A stretch of DNA of 64,000 bases from Limnobacter sp. (GCA_029866125.1 JARWZZ010000007.1:186001-250000), one strand, 5' to 3'; numbered from the stretch's first letter, positions 20,952 through 32,937 are shown. A program made the numbers and translations. Notes: a model not told the origin generated them from the letters alone.

Positions 20952-21773
20952 TTAAAATTTGAGGGATTTCAGTCCCAAAACATCTTGCATGTCGAACAAG
21001 CCGTTGTTTTTGTCCATGATGAACTTTGCTGCGCGAATAGACCCTTGAGCATAAGTACTGCGGCTGGAGGATTTGTGTGTGATTTCTATGCGTTCACCTG
21101 TGCCGGCAAACAGCACGGTGTGGTCGCCTACAATGTCGCCGCCACGAATGGTGGCAAATCCGATGGTGCCTTTTTCTCGTTCGCCGGTAATGCCTTCGCG
21201 AGCAAATACCCCTTTTTCGCTGAGGGAGATACCCAGCTCTTTGGCAATGACTTCGCCCATGCGCAGGGCTGTGCCTGATGGCGCATCGACTTTTTTGTTG
21301 TGGTGGGCTTCAATCACCTCAATGTCATACCCATCGGACAGTATTTTTGCGGCAACTTCCAGCAATTTGAATGTGGCATTGACGCCAACTGCCATGTTGG
21401 GTGACCACACCATCGAGATTGTTTTGGACGCTTCTTCCAGTTTGGTCAATTGCTGTGGCGTAAAGCCAGTGGTGCCAATCACAATTTTTGTACCCAGCTT
21501 ACGGCACACTTCAAGGTGATGAATGGTGCCTTCGGGGCGGGTAAAGTCGATCAATACGTCGGAGCCGGTTAGGGCACTCTCGATGGAATCGGTCACAATC
21601 ACGCCGGTGTTTTGGCCCATGAAATCGCCAGCATCGCGTCCAATCGCAGGGGACCCCGCCAAGTCAAAAGCACCTGCCAATGCGCATCCTGGGGTGCTGA
21701 GTACTGATTCGATCAAAGTACGGCCCATGCGGCCCGAGGCGCCAGCAATGGCGAACTTGATGGTGTTTGTCAT
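20952..21773 (-). CDS. dapB: 4-hydroxy-tetrahydrodipicolinate reductase
   Basis: [36 protein letters not shown]. Confidence 0.95.
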   Translation of the reverse strand: MTNTIKFAIAGASGRMGRTLIESVLSTPGCALAGAFDLAGSPAIGRDAGDFMGQNTGVIVTDSIESALTGSDVLIDFTRPEGTIHHLEVCRKLGTKIVIGTTGFTPQQLTKLEEASKTISMVWSPNMAVGVNATFKLLEVAAKILSDGYDIEVIEAHHNKKVDAPSGTALRMGEVIAKELGISLSEKGVFAREGITGEREKGTIGFATIRGGDIVGDHTVLFAGTGERIEITHKSSSRSTYAQGSIRAAKFIMDKNNGLFDMQDVLGLKSLKF

Positions 21774-21803
21774 TTTAAATCCTGATTAATGAGGAAGGTG
21801 CGC

Positions 21804-22337
21804 TTATTTCAACTCTGGCGCAGTTTCCGTACCGCCAACCGCTTCAGTGTCAGGCTTCTTTTTGATCACTGCACTGGGTGTGGTTGGCGTAGTTGTTTTT
21901 GAGCTAGGCGCTTCTTTGCTGACCGGGTCAATGGCGCGGCGTGTACGGTCGTCACGTTTGCCCATCACGCTTGCATCGGCTTGGTTGTTGGGCAAGCCTT
22001 CGCCGCCATGCATGGCCAGTTTGTCGTCTTTAAACTGCACGGTGTAACGTGAATCAACCACTGTGCCATCACCTTTGAGCAGCCTGAACACGTAATCCCA
22101 ACGGTCTACGTGGAAGGCATCATTCAGCAGTGGGGTGCCAAGGATAAAGCGGACTTCATCTTTGCCCATGCCGATTTTCAGTTTGGCCGTGTCTTCTTTA
22201 GTCACAAAGTTGCCTTGCTGAATGTCAAACTTGTAGGGCTTGATGAATGTAGGCACGTAGTTGTTCATGGTTGAACAGCCAGCCAGACTGGACGCAAGGG
22301 TGACGCATAAAAGCAAATTCGGTCGTAGAATACGCAT
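21804..22337 (-). CDS. bamE: outer membrane protein assembly factor BamE
   Basis: lipobox LAGCSTMNNYVP; QGNFVTKEDTAKLKIGMGKDEVRFILGTPLLNDAFHVDRWDYVFRL; start at MRILRP rather than the longer ORF start. Confidence 0.9.
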   Translation of the reverse strand: MRILRPNLLLCVTLASSLAGCSTMNNYVPTFIKPYKFDIQQGNFVTKEDTAKLKIGMGKDEVRFILGTPLLNDAFHVDRWDYVFRLLKGDGTVVDSRYTVQFKDDKLAMHGGEGLPNNQADASVMGKRDDRTRRAIDPVSKEAPSSKTTTPTTPSAVIKKKPDTEAVGGTETAPELK

Positions 22338-22439
22338 TGTTTTGCAAATCTTTGTTTGAGTGCTGCGGGATAATGTCCCGCTGGAAGCCAATATCATAAG
22401 CTACTTGGCAGCACTTAGGCTTACAAAAGAGCCCAACTT

Positions 22440-22880
22440 ATGACAACTGCTAGTGATCTTAAAAATATTGGCCTGAAGGCTACGCTGCCACGGATGAAAA
22501 TTCTGGAGCTTTTTCAAAGCGGTGAGCACCGTCACCTGAGTGCCGAAGATGTATACAAGCTGCTGTTGGTGGAGGACTTGGACATTGGTTTGGCCACGGT
22601 TTACAGGGTGCTGACCCAATTTGAGCAAGCGGGCTTGTTGGCGCGACAGCACTTTGAGACCGGTAAGTCCGTGTTTGAGTTGAACGAGGGCGAGCACCAC
22701 GACCACTTGGTGTGCATTCAATGTGGCCGTGTGGAAGAATTTCATGATGCGGAAATTGAATCGCGTCAAAAAAGCATTGCCCATGCACGTGGGTTTGACC
22801 TTCACGACCATGCCTTGGCGCTTTATGGGTCTTGCACCAAGGTCAACTGTGAGCACAAACGAACCAAAGGCCAGGGTTGA
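22440..22880 (+). CDS. fur: ferric uptake regulator
   Basis: [22 protein letters not shown]...[21 protein letters not shown]; divergent from bamE. Confidence 0.95.
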   Translation: MTTASDLKNIGLKATLPRMKILELFQSGEHRHLSAEDVYKLLLVEDLDIGLATVYRVLTQFEQAGLLARQHFETGKSVFELNEGEHHDHLVCIQCGRVEEFHDAEIESRQKSIAHARGFDLHDHALALYGSCTKVNCEHKRTKGQG

Positions 22881-22905
22881 TCAGCCCCACTCTCAGTAAA
22901 AGATC

Positions 22906-24552
22906 TCAATTCTGCGCAATCATTTCCCGTGCGGCTTGTTTGGTGGTTTCGCTAATCGCTTGACCGCCTAACATTCGCGCCACTTCCATGACCCGACTTT
23001 CTTCGGTCAGGGCTTGAATCACTGACTTGGTTTTGCCACCCTGTATTTGTTTGATGACTTGGTAATGGGTGTGCCCTTGTGCGGCCACCTGTGGCAAGTG
23101 GGTGACGCACAACACCTGCTTGTTGCCAGCCAGTTGACGCAAATATTTACCCACTGTTTCAGCGACTGCACCGCCGATGCCGCTGTCCACTTCATCAAAA
23201 ATCAATGTCGGTACTGGCGTACTTTGCACGGTGTTGACGGTAATTGCTAGGCTGATGCGGGCAAGTTCGCCGCCAGAAGCCACTTTTTGAATGGCTTGTG
23301 GTTTGACGCCGGGGTGCCCTGCCACCAAAAACTCAATCAAATCGCTGCCTTTGGTGCTGGGCTCGCCATCTTGTAGGCCAATTTCAAATACGCCGCCTTG
23401 CATGTTCAAGGTTTGCATGGATTCTGTGACTTTTGCTGCCAACAACTTGCCCGATTTTTTGCGTGAGGCGCTGAGTTTCTTGGCGCTTTCTTCGTACTTT
23501 TGGCGGGTTTTAAGCACTTCTTGATGCAATCCATCCAAATCCAGATCGGAGGACAGTCGCTTTAGCTCTTGCTCCACAGCCTCCAGTTCAGCGGGTAGGG
23601 TTTCTGGCATGACACGCAACTTGCGCGCAGTGTCGTGCCACAGGGACAGCAACTTCTCAGCCTGTTCAAGGGAGTCTGGGTCTAGGTCGGCATGTTTGAT
23701 GTAATGGCCTAGGTCGTAGCCTGCCTCTTTGAGCAGGATTTCACCTTCGCTGAGGTTTTTCACAATGCCTTCCAAGCGAGTGTCGTTGTGTGACAGTTTG
23801 TCCAGCTTTTCAATCAAATGGCCCAATTGGTCTAGCAGGCATTCGTCGTTTTGGCTGAGGGTGTTGAGCGCGTGTTGAGTGCCTTCAAGTAGTTCAGCGC
23901 CGTGGCTTAGGCGTTCATGGTCGGCCACCAGTGTTTCCCATTGCCCCGCCTTGGGGTTAATTCGCTCAAGCGACTCCAGCTTCCAGCGTAGGTTTTCAAG
24001 TCGGGCTTCTTTCTCTTGTTGGCTTGACTGCGCTTCTTGAAACGCCTGCTCGGCCTTTCGCATCAATTTGAAATGTGTCCCTACCTGTTCGATCAAGTCT
24101 GGGTGTTGTGCAAAATCATCCAACAATCGCAATTGCTCGTTGGGTTTGCCCAAAGTTTGAAAGGCATGCTGGCCATGTATGTCGATCAGTGTTTCTGCCA
24201 ATTGTTTCAGTGTGGACGCGGGTACGGGTACGCCATTTACATAGGCTTTTGATTTGCCGTTGGCCTCAATGGCGCGGCGTAGGTGCAATTCGTCGTCTGC
24301 ATCAATGGCTTGGTCGGCAAGCACCATGCGAGCGGCATCGGTGCATTCAAACACTGCGATGATATTGGCCCTGTCGCACCCTTCGCGAATTTGGGATGCA
24401 TCGGCCCTTGCGCCCAAGCACAGTGAAAGTGCGTCAATCAGTATGGATTTGCCCGCGCCGGTTTCGCCCGACAACACGGACATTCCGTGGTTGAAGCTCA
24501 GTTCCAGCCGGTCAACAATCACGAAATCTTGAATGGTCAAACTACTAAGCAT
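22906..24552 (-). CDS. recN: DNA repair protein RecN
   Basis: SGETGAGKSILIDALSL; FDEVDSGIGGAVAETVGKYLRQL; CVTHLPQVAAQGHTHYQV. Confidence 0.95.
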   Translation of the reverse strand: MLSSLTIQDFVIVDRLELSFNHGMSVLSGETGAGKSILIDALSLCLGARADASQIREGCDRANIIAVFECTDAARMVLADQAIDADDELHLRRAIEANGKSKAYVNGVPVPASTLKQLAETLIDIHGQHAFQTLGKPNEQLRLLDDFAQHPDLIEQVGTHFKLMRKAEQAFQEAQSSQQEKEARLENLRWKLESLERINPKAGQWETLVADHERLSHGAELLEGTQHALNTLSQNDECLLDQLGHLIEKLDKLSHNDTRLEGIVKNLSEGEILLKEAGYDLGHYIKHADLDPDSLEQAEKLLSLWHDTARKLRVMPETLPAELEAVEQELKRLSSDLDLDGLHQEVLKTRQKYEESAKKLSASRKKSGKLLAAKVTESMQTLNMQGGVFEIGLQDGEPSTKGSDLIEFLVAGHPGVKPQAIQKVASGGELARISLAITVNTVQSTPVPTLIFDEVDSGIGGAVAETVGKYLRQLAGNKQVLCVTHLPQVAAQGHTHYQVIKQIQGGKTKSVIQALTEESRVMEVARMLGGQAISETTKQAAREMIAQN

Positions 24553-25492
24553 TGGAACTGTCTCTCAATCCTCGGTTGTGCGGGGTAATGTGTGTGGGCG
24601 CGGTGCTCCAGTGCAGCTTTTGCCGCAACATGGAGAAGTAGTCATAACGCGCTGGGTGCAGCAATTGTATCGGTTGGGGCGCAACGCGTATGCGAATGTC
24701 ATCCCCCAGTTTGGTGCGGCAATTGGTTTGCATGTCGTAGTGCACGGCGGTTTGCTTTCCGCCGATGATTGTGACGTCAATCGTGCAGTGGTCGGGTAGG
24801 GCGATTGGGCGATTGGTCAGCGCATGCGGAGCCACGGGTACAATCACCAAACCGGCCAAACTGGGGTGCAAAATAGGCCCGTCAGCCGATAAGGAGTAGG
24901 CGGTAGAGCCCGTGGGGGTGGAGATAATCAAGCCATCTGCCCGCAAGTCGTACATGAAGTGGCCGTCCACCTCCACACGCAAATCAACCATGCCACCCAC
25001 AATACCTCGGCTGATAACAATGTCATTCAAAGCGATGTGGTGTGAAATAAGCTCCCCATTGCGAATGACTTGCCCTTCCAAGTATTGGCGGTTTTCAAGC
25101 ACTCCATCGCCTTTCAGCGTTTCAAGCAAGGTGGGGTCGATGTCGTCAAAACGGATGTCAGTCAAAAACCCAAGGCGACCTTGGTTGATGCCCAACAGCG
25201 GAATGTTGGCGCCAGCCAGCTCACGTGCGATGCCCAGAAAGGTGCCGTCCCCGCCTGTAATCACTGCGTATTTTGCTTTTTTGCGGATTTCGTCAATGGA
25301 TGCGTAAGTGAAGCGGGGGTTCGCCATTGCTTTGAGCCTTGTCCGCTCGGAGTCTGCCAGTGCGGAGTCACAAATCAAAACTTCAAAACCGTCGTTTTTG
25401 AGCAACTCTGCCACGCCTTGCCAAAGGGGCTGGTCTGCTTTGGATTTGTGCTTTGCAAATACTGCAATACACGCGGCTTGCTTTCGGGGCAT
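24545..25492 (-). CDS. nadK: NAD kinase
   Basis: VITGGDGTFLGIAR; GINQGRLGFLTDI; DGLIISTPTGSTAYSLSADGPIL. Confidence 0.95.
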   Translation of the reverse strand: MPRKQAACIAVFAKHKSKADQPLWQGVAELLKNDGFEVLICDSALADSERTRLKAMANPRFTYASIDEIRKKAKYAVITGGDGTFLGIARELAGANIPLLGINQGRLGFLTDIRFDDIDPTLLETLKGDGVLENRQYLEGQVIRNGELISHHIALNDIVISRGIVGGMVDLRVEVDGHFMYDLRADGLIISTPTGSTAYSLSADGPILHPSLAGLVIVPVAPHALTNRPIALPDHCTIDVTIIGGKQTAVHYDMQTNCRTKLGDDIRIRVAPQPIQLLHPARYDYFSMLRQKLHWSTAPTHITPHNRGLRDSSNA

Positions 25493-25556
25493 ACTGATTT
25501 TTCCGTGGTTCTGTCGTAAAGTGTGCGTTGTGTATGAATCGTAGCCTATTTTTTAA

Positions 25557-26585
25557 GTGCAGCAGATGTTAGACGAGCGAGCCCGGTCAATCCTGAAGAC
25601 TTTGGTAGAAAGATACATTGCCGATGGGGTGCCAGTGGGCTCCCGAGCGCTTTCGAAGTTTTCTTCGCTGGATCTGAGCCCCGCCAGCATCCGCAATGTG
25701 ATGTCTGACTTGGAAGAACTCCGGTTGGTGACATCGCCACACACGTCGGCAGGGCGCATTCCCACTCCGCTGGGTTATCGCATGTTTGTGGACTCACTGC
25801 TGACCGTCAAACCCCTTTCCAGTGATGTGGAACATATACTCAGCGATGGCATTCAGCAGGATGATCCAAACCGAGTGATTTCAAAAGCTGTGGATTTGTT
25901 ATCAGGACTGTCCAGTTTCGCCGGTGTAATTACCGCCCCCAGAAAAGCGGCCACTTTTAAGCAGGTGGAGTTTTTAAGTTTGTCCGAACGCCGGGTGCTG
26001 TTGATTATTGTGACCCCGGACGGGGATGTACAAAACCGAATTTTGATCTGCGAGAAGCCTTACCCGCAATCCCAGTTGATTGAGGCGGCCAATTTTTTCA
26101 ATGAACATTACTCGGGCATGAGTTTTACCCAAGCCAAGTATCGATTGTCGGAAGAGTTAAGCACCATCAGTAAAGACATCAGCCGGTTGATGGAGGCCGC
26201 TGTGAATGCGGGTGCGGAGTCTGCTGAAAACCAAGCAGACACGGTGTTGGTGTCTGGCGAGCGTAAATTGCTGAACATCGCCGATTGGGCGACCGACATG
26301 GACCGTTTGAAGAAAATGTTTGGCGTGTTTGAACAACGCACGGAGTTGCTGCATTTGCTGGAGTCGTCCAACAGTGCCCAAGGGGTCCAGATTTTTATTG
26401 GTGGAGACTCAAGCCTTGTGCCCATGCGCGAGATGAGTGTGATTTCAGCGCCCTATGGCATCAATGGAAACATAGTGGGTACCTTGGGTGTGATTGGTCC
26501 CACTCGAATGGCTTATGAAAAGTTGATTCCAATCGTGGACATCACCGCCAAGTTAGTGTCATCTGCTTTGTCTGACCCGGTCTGA
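25557..26585 (+). CDS. hrcA: heat-inducible transcriptional repressor HrcA
   Basis: [30 protein letters not shown]; true start may be ATG 25566. Confidence 0.94.
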   Translation: MQQMLDERARSILKTLVERYIADGVPVGSRALSKFSSLDLSPASIRNVMSDLEELRLVTSPHTSAGRIPTPLGYRMFVDSLLTVKPLSSDVEHILSDGIQQDDPNRVISKAVDLLSGLSSFAGVITAPRKAATFKQVEFLSLSERRVLLIIVTPDGDVQNRILICEKPYPQSQLIEAANFFNEHYSGMSFTQAKYRLSEELSTISKDISRLMEAAVNAGAESAENQADTVLVSGERKLLNIADWATDMDRLKKMFGVFEQRTELLHLLESSNSAQGVQIFIGGDSSLVPMREMSVISAPYGINGNIVGTLGVIGPTRMAYEKLIPIVDITAKLVSSALSDPV

Positions 26586-26638
26586 GATCGATATACTGAG
26601 CTACTTTCATTTCCCTCTCCAAATCCAAGTAAGGCTGT

Positions 26639-27748
26639 ATGCGTACTGAAGCTCCTTTTAATCACGGCACCCCTCAAAAAACTGCAGTTTTGATGGTCAA
26701 TTTGGGTACCCCAGACAACGCCGACGCGCCGTCCCTTCGTCGTTACCTCAAGCAGTTTTTGTCTGACCCCCGCGTGGTGGAAATTCCAAAGTTGATTTGG
26801 TGGTTGATTTTAAACCTGATTATTTTGCAGGTGCGCCCCAAAAAGTCGGCTGCCAAATATGCAACTGTGTGGACGCCCGAGGGTTCGCCCCTGTTGGCCT
26901 TCACTGTCAGGCAGGGCCGCATGCTGTCCGAGGGTTTTAAGGCCCGAAACATGGATGTCCATGTGGAAGTGGCCATGCGTTATGGCAACCCCAGCGTGCA
27001 TTCCCGCATGGATAGTTTGCGCGCCTCGGGCTATGACCGTATTTTGGTTTTGCCGATGTACCCGCAATATGCGGCTGCCACCACTGCCTCTGCGATGGAT
27101 GCGGTGTTTGAGTGGGCCAAACCCGTGCGTAATTTGCCTGAACTGCGTTTTGTGAAGCATTACCACGACCACCCCGCCTACATTTATGCACTGGCAGAAT
27201 CAGTGCGCAGGCACTGGCAGGCCAATGGCCGCCCCGATTTTGACCGAGGCGATATGTTGGTGATGAGTTTTCACGGCGTACCTGAAATGACCTTGAAAAA
27301 AGGCGACCCCTACCACTGTGAATGCTACAAAACCGGGCGGCTTTTGGCCGAGGCCTTGGGCTTGAGTAAAGAACAATTCAAAGTGACCTTCCAATCCCGC
27401 TTTGGCAAGGCCAAATGGCTGGAACCCTACACCGACCAAACCCTGAAGGCTTTGGGCCAAAAAGGCGTCAAGCGTATTGATTTAATGTGCCCCGGTTTTA
27501 TGGCTGATTGCCTTGAAACGCTGGAGGAAATCAACCAGGAAGGCCGGGAAGATTTTCAGCATGCGGGGGGCGGAGACTTCCATTACATTCCATGCTTGAA
27601 TGACTCTGACTTGGCCCGCGCCATGGTGACTGAAATTGCCATGCAGCACCTGCAGGGTTGGCCGGTTGATGGCGGTTACATTGCTGCACAGGCCTCGGAG
27701 CTGGACAAAAGCCGCCAAATGGCCTTGGCTTTGGGCGCTGAAAAATAA
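26639..27748 (+). CDS. hemH: ferrochelatase
   Basis: AVLMVNLGTPDNADAPSLRRYLKQFLSDPRVVEIP; MSFHGVPEMTLKKGDPYHCEC. Confidence 0.95.
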   Translation: MRTEAPFNHGTPQKTAVLMVNLGTPDNADAPSLRRYLKQFLSDPRVVEIPKLIWWLILNLIILQVRPKKSAAKYATVWTPEGSPLLAFTVRQGRMLSEGFKARNMDVHVEVAMRYGNPSVHSRMDSLRASGYDRILVLPMYPQYAAATTASAMDAVFEWAKPVRNLPELRFVKHYHDHPAYIYALAESVRRHWQANGRPDFDRGDMLVMSFHGVPEMTLKKGDPYHCECYKTGRLLAEALGLSKEQFKVTFQSRFGKAKWLEPYTDQTLKALGQKGVKRIDLMCPGFMADCLETLEEINQEGREDFQHAGGGDFHYIPCLNDSDLARAMVTEIAMQHLQGWPVDGGYIAAQASELDKSRQMALALGAEK

Positions 27749-27760
27749 TTCTTCCTAGGC

Positions 27761-27788
27761 CTTGAAATGCACAAGGCCGTCCCGATTT
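27761..27788 (+). promoter_or_regulatory. sigma-32 (heat-shock) promoter candidate upstream of grpE
   Basis: CTTGAAA - 13 nt - CCCGATTT, close to CTTGAAA-N13/14-CCCCATnT. Confidence 0.7.
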
Positions 27789-27858
27789 GTATGGGATTGC
27801 GAGGGCTTAAGCCGAAAAGTTTAAGCCCCTTTGTTATACCCAATCGGAGGAATTCAGC

Positions 27859-28485
27859 ATGTCAGAGCCCACTGGAAGCCAAAATCCAGATGCGCAGGCC
27901 CAAAATACGGCCAAGTACGAACAGGTGCAAAACGAGGGGATGGCCCAACAAGGCGACCATCAACATGCAGCCGCTGAAAGTGCTGCGCCTGAAGCGCCTT
28001 TGACTCCCGACCAAATCATTCAACAGCTGAACGTGGCTTTGGAATCTGCCCGTGCGGATGCCGACAAAAACCGTGAAGCCTTGTTGCGCATGGCCGCCGA
28101 CTTGGAAAACACCCGCCGCCGCAATGTGGAAGAGGTGGCCAAGGCACACAAGTTTGCAATTGAGTCTTTTGCTGAGGCCTTGGTGCCCGTGCGCGACAGC
28201 ATGGAAGCCGCTTTGAATGTTCCAGACCAAACTTTGGAAACAATCAAAGAAGGTGTTTCTGCCACCATGCGCCAGTTGGATACTGCTTTTGAGAAAGGCA
28301 AAATTCAAATCATCAACCCGGTGGGCGAAAAGTTTGACCCCAACAAGCATCAGGCAGTGTCCATGGTGCCCGGTAACTCAGTGGAGCCCCCTGTGCCCGC
28401 CAACCATGTGGTGATGGTGCTGCAAAAAGGGTATTTGATTAGCGAGCGCGTGTTGCGTCCTGCCTTGGTGGCGGTGGCTCAATAA
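27859..28485 (+). CDS. grpE: nucleotide exchange factor GrpE
   Basis: [40 protein letters not shown]; preceded by GGAGG. Confidence 0.94.
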   Translation: MSEPTGSQNPDAQAQNTAKYEQVQNEGMAQQGDHQHAAAESAAPEAPLTPDQIIQQLNVALESARADADKNREALLRMAADLENTRRRNVEEVAKAHKFAIESFAEALVPVRDSMEAALNVPDQTLETIKEGVSATMRQLDTAFEKGKIQIINPVGEKFDPNKHQAVSMVPGNSVEPPVPANHVVMVLQKGYLISERVLRPALVAVAQ

Positions 28486-28514
28486 ATTTGACTTCAATAA
28501 ACTTGAATTTCTGG

Positions 28515-28542
28515 CTTGAAACAAAAGATTTCAGCCCTATAT
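28515..28542 (+). promoter_or_regulatory. sigma-32 promoter candidate upstream of dnaK
   Basis: CTTGAAA - 13 nt - CCCTATAT. Confidence 0.7.
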
Positions 28543-28583
28543 CCAGAACATTGAAAGAAATTACCGAATAAACGGAGATTGAA

Positions 28584-30542
28584 ATGGGAAAAGTAATTGG
28601 CATTGACTTGGGTACAACCAACTCTTGCGTGTGCATCATGGAAGGTGGCGTTACCAAAGTGATTGAGAACTCTGAAGGCGCGCGTACCACGCCCTCGATT
28701 ATCGCTTACATGGAAGACGGCGAAATCTTGGTGGGTGCACCGGCAAAACGTCAGGCAGTTACCAACCCTAAAAACACGCTGTATGCGGTTAAGCGCTTGA
28801 TCGGCCGTAAGTTTGGCGATGACGAAGTGCAGAAAGACATCAGCATGATGCCTTTCCAAATTGTGAAAGCCGACAATGGCGATGCATGGGTAGGCGTGCG
28901 TGACCAGAAGCTGGCCCCTCAGCAGGTGTCTGCTGAAGTGCTTCGCAAAATGAAGAAAACCGCTGAAGATTATTTGGGCGAAGAAGTGACACAGGCCGTG
29001 ATTACCGTGCCTGCTTACTTCAACGACAGCCAGCGTCAAGCCACCAAAGACGCAGGCAAAATTGCCGGTTTGGAAGTGCTGCGTATTATCAACGAGCCAA
29101 CAGCAGCTGCTTTGGCCTTTGGTATGGACAAGAAAGAGAAGGGTGACCGCAAGGTTGCTGTGTATGACTTGGGCGGCGGTACATTCGACGTGTCCATCAT
29201 TGAAATCGCAGACATCGATGGCGAGAAGCAGTTTGAAGTGCTCTCCACCAACGGCGATACTTTCTTGGGTGGTGAAGACTTTGACCAACGCATCATCGAC
29301 CACATTATCGACGAGTTCAAGAAAATCAACGGTGTAGATTTGTCCCGTGACCCAATCGCTTTGCAGCGTATTAAGGCAGCGGCAGAGCGCGCAAAGATTG
29401 AATTGTCCTCTTCCACACAAACTGAATTGAACGAGCCCTACATTGCGATGGCCAACGGTGCACCTGTGCACTTGACCACCAAGCTGACTCGTTCCAAGTT
29501 GGAAAGCTTGGTTGAAGACCTGATTGAGCGCACCATTGAGCCTTGCAAAAAAGCGATGAAAGACGCGGGTGTTTCCCCCTCTGACATTGATGATGTGATT
29601 TTGGTAGGCGGTATGACCCGCATGCCCAAGGTGCAAGATGCTGTGAAAGCCTTCTTCGGCAAGGACCCACGTAAAGACGTGAACCCTGACGAAGCGGTGG
29701 CCGCTGGTGCAGCAATTCAGGGCTCTGTGTTGTCAGGCGACCGCAAAGACGTGTTGTTGCTGGACGTAACACCTTTGTCTATGGGTATTGAAACCATGGG
29801 CGGCGTGATGACCAAGATGATCGAGAAAAACACGACCATCCCAACCAAGTTTAGCCAGACTTTCTCAACCGCTGAAGACAATCAACCTGCTGTAACCATC
29901 AAGGTTTATCAGGGTGAGCGTCAAATGGCGCAAGACAACAAAGGCTTGGGCGAATTCAATCTGGAAGGAATTCCACCCTCACCACGTGGCGTGCCACAAA
30001 TTGAAGTGACGTTTGACATTGATGCCAACGGTATTTTGCATGTGTCCGCTCGTGACAAGGGCACCGGCAAAGAGAACAAAATCACCATCAAGGCCAATTC
30101 TGGTTTGAGTGATGCTGAGATTGAAAAAATGGTAAAAGACGCTGAAGCCAATGCGGTAGAGGACGCCAAGCGTCGCGAGTTGGCAGAAGCCAAGAACCAG
30201 GCTGAAGCTTTGGTCCACAGCACACGCAAGTCACTGAAAGAATACGGCGACAAGCTGGATGCAGGCGAGAACGAGAAGATCGAAGCCGCATGCAAAGAGT
30301 TGGAAGACGCTGCAAAAGGCGAAGACAAAGCCATCATTGATTCCAAAACTGAGGCGTTGGCTACAGCTGCGCAAAAGTTGGGTGAAAAGATGTACGCTGA
30401 CATGCAAGCCGAACAAGCTGCGGCGGGCGCGGCAGCAGGTGCTCAGGCTGAACAGCCTTCACAAGCATCGTCTGGCGGTTCTTCCAAGGCCGATGTGGAC
30501 GATGTAGTGGATGCAGAGTTCAAAGAAGTGAAAGACAAGTAA
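28584..30542 (+). CDS. dnaK: molecular chaperone DnaK
   Basis: [16 protein letters not shown]; full-length Hsp70, 652 aa. Confidence 0.98.
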   Translation: MGKVIGIDLGTTNSCVCIMEGGVTKVIENSEGARTTPSIIAYMEDGEILVGAPAKRQAVTNPKNTLYAVKRLIGRKFGDDEVQKDISMMPFQIVKADNGDAWVGVRDQKLAPQQVSAEVLRKMKKTAEDYLGEEVTQAVITVPAYFNDSQRQATKDAGKIAGLEVLRIINEPTAAALAFGMDKKEKGDRKVAVYDLGGGTFDVSIIEIADIDGEKQFEVLSTNGDTFLGGEDFDQRIIDHIIDEFKKINGVDLSRDPIALQRIKAAAERAKIELSSSTQTELNEPYIAMANGAPVHLTTKLTRSKLESLVEDLIERTIEPCKKAMKDAGVSPSDIDDVILVGGMTRMPKVQDAVKAFFGKDPRKDVNPDEAVAAGAAIQGSVLSGDRKDVLLLDVTPLSMGIETMGGVMTKMIEKNTTIPTKFSQTFSTAEDNQPAVTIKVYQGERQMAQDNKGLGEFNLEGIPPSPRGVPQIEVTFDIDANGILHVSARDKGTGKENKITIKANSGLSDAEIEKMVKDAEANAVEDAKRRELAEAKNQAEALVHSTRKSLKEYGDKLDAGENEKIEAACKELEDAAKGEDKAIIDSKTEALATAAQKLGEKMYADMQAEQAAAGAAAGAQAEQPSQASSGGSSKADVDDVVDAEFKEVKDK

Positions 30543-30688
30543 ATCCGGTTGGCTCGGGGCATTGCCCCGGCCTTAGGGATCAGCCAGTCTGATTCACCGA
30601 ATGAAAGGGGTGGCTGACTTATCTGAGTCGCGCCCTTTTTTGCATAAAGGCTTAAGTGCCACTGAGTGCCCTAGCGATAGAGAAAAAT

Positions 30689-31825
30689 ATGGCAAAACGA
30701 GACTTTTACGAGATTCTGGGTGTTCAAAAAAATGCCACTGACGAGGAGCTGAAAAAGGCTTACCGAAAGTTGGCCATGAAGTATCACCCAGACCGCAACC
30801 CCGGCAATGCAGATGCTGAGGCCAAATTCAAAGAGGTCAAAGAGGCCTACGAGATGCTGACCAATGCGCAAAAGCGTTCAGCATACGACCGCTATGGCCA
30901 TGCAGGAGTTGACCCCAATATGGGCGGCGGCGGTGGTGCTGGCGCGGGTGGTTTCTCAGATTTTTCTGAAGCCTTTGGCGACATTTTTGGTGATATTTTT
31001 GGTGGTCGTGCAGGTGGCGGCGGCGGTGGCCGTTCGGCCGCCTTCCGCGGTGCAGACCTGAAGTACAACATGGAATTGACCTTAGAGCAGGCGGCCAATG
31101 GGTTTGAAACCCAAATCCGTGTGCCCGTGTGGGACAACTGTGGCACTTGCAATGGCTCTGGCGCCAAAGCGGGTACCAAGCCTGAAACTTGTTCCACTTG
31201 CGGTGGCCAAGGTGCCGTGCGCATGACTCAAGGGTTTTTCAGTGTGCAGCAAACCTGCCCGAAATGCCATGGCTCAGGCAAGATGATTGCCCACCCCTGC
31301 CACGACTGTGAAGGCATGGGCCGCAAGAAAACCACCAAAACTTTGGAAGTGCGTATACCCGCCGGTATTGATGACGGCATGCGCATCCGCTTGGGCGGCA
31401 AAGGTGAGCCCGGTACCAACGGTGGACCAGCGGGTGATTTATTCGTTGAAGTTCACTTGAAAGAGCATGCGGTCTTCCAACGTGATGGTGACGATTTGCA
31501 TTGCGAGATGCCAATTTCGTTCGCCCGGGCTGCTTTGGGCGGCACCATTGAAGTGCCTACCTTGGGTGGAAAAGCCAGCTTTGACATTCCAGAGGGTACT
31601 CAAACCGGTAAAACTTTCCGTTTGCGTGCAAAGGGTATTAAAGGTGTGCGTGCCAGTTACCCCGGCGACTTGTTCTGCCACATCGTGGTTGAAACGCCTG
31701 TGAAGTTGTCTGAACGCCAAAAAGACCTGCTCAAGGAGTTTGACAGCTCGTGCGTCGCGGATGGTGACAAGCATTCACCGCGCGCGAAAGGCTGGATGGA
31801 CAAAGTGAAGGACTTTTTTGGTTAA
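30689..31825 (+). CDS. dnaJ: molecular chaperone DnaJ
   Basis: [39 protein letters not shown]; four CXXCXGXG-type zinc motifs. Confidence 0.97.
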   Translation: MAKRDFYEILGVQKNATDEELKKAYRKLAMKYHPDRNPGNADAEAKFKEVKEAYEMLTNAQKRSAYDRYGHAGVDPNMGGGGGAGAGGFSDFSEAFGDIFGDIFGGRAGGGGGGRSAAFRGADLKYNMELTLEQAANGFETQIRVPVWDNCGTCNGSGAKAGTKPETCSTCGGQGAVRMTQGFFSVQQTCPKCHGSGKMIAHPCHDCEGMGRKKTTKTLEVRIPAGIDDGMRIRLGGKGEPGTNGGPAGDLFVEVHLKEHAVFQRDGDDLHCEMPISFARAALGGTIEVPTLGGKASFDIPEGTQTGKTFRLRAKGIKGVRASYPGDLFCHIVVETPVKLSERQKDLLKEFDSSCVADGDKHSPRAKGWMDKVKDFFG

Positions 31826-31836
31826 GCCGATTTGGG

Positions 31837-32733
31837 TTAAGCCAAATAAGCGGATGATTCGTCAGGTGAGTTATTGAAGGAGTCATCCGAGCTTTCATAA
31901 CCCAAGCGCACGTAGATAGGTGCATACGCGTCGGCTTGGGTTATTTTGACTAGGCCTTCCCGCGTAAGCTCAAGCATGGCAATGAAGTGCACCACCATGA
32001 CGGGCACGCCACGGGAAGGGTCAAACATGTCAAAAAACTCCACAAACTTTTGAGTTTGAAGTTTGCGCAGAATAATGGTCATGTGCTCGCGCACCGACAA
32101 TTCTTCGCGGGCAATGGTGTGGTTTTGCACCAAGTGTGCGCGTTTAAGCAAAGCCCGCCAAGCTTCTTGCAAATCCTGAGGGCTTACCTCCGGTAGCGGC
32201 AGAACCGACATCGGGTCGTGAAACGCATGGGCAATCCAAATGTCACGCCCTACCAAGGGTTGCTTGTCCAACTCTTGTGCAGCCAGCTTCATCTGTTCGT
32301 ATTCAATCAGTCGACGTGCTAACTCGGCACGCGGGTCTTCGGCTTCGCCATCGCCTTCTTTGGCAATTACAGGCAACAGCATGCGGGACTTGATTTCGAT
32401 CAGCATGGCGGCCATCAGCAAATAGTCGGCGGCCAATTCCAAGTTATGAAGGCGAATTTCATCCACATACGCCAAGTATTGACGGGTAAGGTCAGCCATG
32501 GGAATGTCGAGAATATTGAAGTTTTGCTTACGGATGAGGTAGAGCAATAAATCCAGCGGGCCTTCGAAGGCTTCTAGAAAAATTTCCAGCGCATCGGGTG
32601 GAATGTACAAGTCGCTGGGGACGCTGAACAGCGGTTCGCCGTACAGGCGCGCCAATGCAATGCCGTCAAGTGTGTCGGGCGTGGAGTCTTTGCCCGTACT
32701 TTCCTTGACGTCTGCTTCGAGTGATGCGCTCAC
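31837..32733 (-). CDS. scpA: segregation and condensation protein A
   Basis: FEGPLDLLLYLIRKQNFNILDIPMADLTRQYLAYV. Confidence 0.92.
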   Translation of the reverse strand: MSASLEADVKESTGKDSTPDTLDGIALARLYGEPLFSVPSDLYIPPDALEIFLEAFEGPLDLLLYLIRKQNFNILDIPMADLTRQYLAYVDEIRLHNLELAADYLLMAAMLIEIKSRMLLPVIAKEGDGEAEDPRAELARRLIEYEQMKLAAQELDKQPLVGRDIWIAHAFHDPMSVLPLPEVSPQDLQEAWRALLKRAHLVQNHTIAREELSVREHMTIILRKLQTQKFVEFFDMFDPSRGVPVMVVHFIAMLELTREGLVKITQADAYAPIYVRLGYESSDDSFNNSPDESSAYLA

Positions 32734-32754
32734 GCGTGCTGGCCAGTGTGAATT

Positions 32755-32937
32755 TTATTCGGATTGATAGACGTAAGGCTTTTGTGCCACTTTGCTGTCT
32801 TCAAAGCCTTGTTGGAGGCTTCTGTCCAACTGTTTATCCCACAACAAGGAGCGACCTTTTTGCTGCTCTTTTTCTAGGTAGGGGCGTTCATTTTTAAGTT
32901 GCGTAATGAACTGCATGGCTTCAGATTCGTATTTCAT
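32755..32937 (-). CDS. DUF3460 family protein
   Basis: 60 aa: MKYESEAMQFITQLKNERPYLEKEQQKGRSLLWDKQLD. Confidence 0.7.
   Translation of the reverse strand: MKYESEAMQFITQLKNERPYLEKEQQKGRSLLWDKQLDRSLQQGFEDSKVAQKPYVYQSE

Noticed and set aside
28494-29636. 380-aa minus-strand ORF antisense to dnaK
   Set aside because: Antisense shadow ORF caused by codon bias in dnaK; residue composition is not protein-like.
30560-30645. Terminator between dnaK and dnaJ
   Set aside because: A short AAAGGGG.../GCCCTTTTTT pairing exists but the loop is long and the stem weak, and dnaJ may be cotranscribed.
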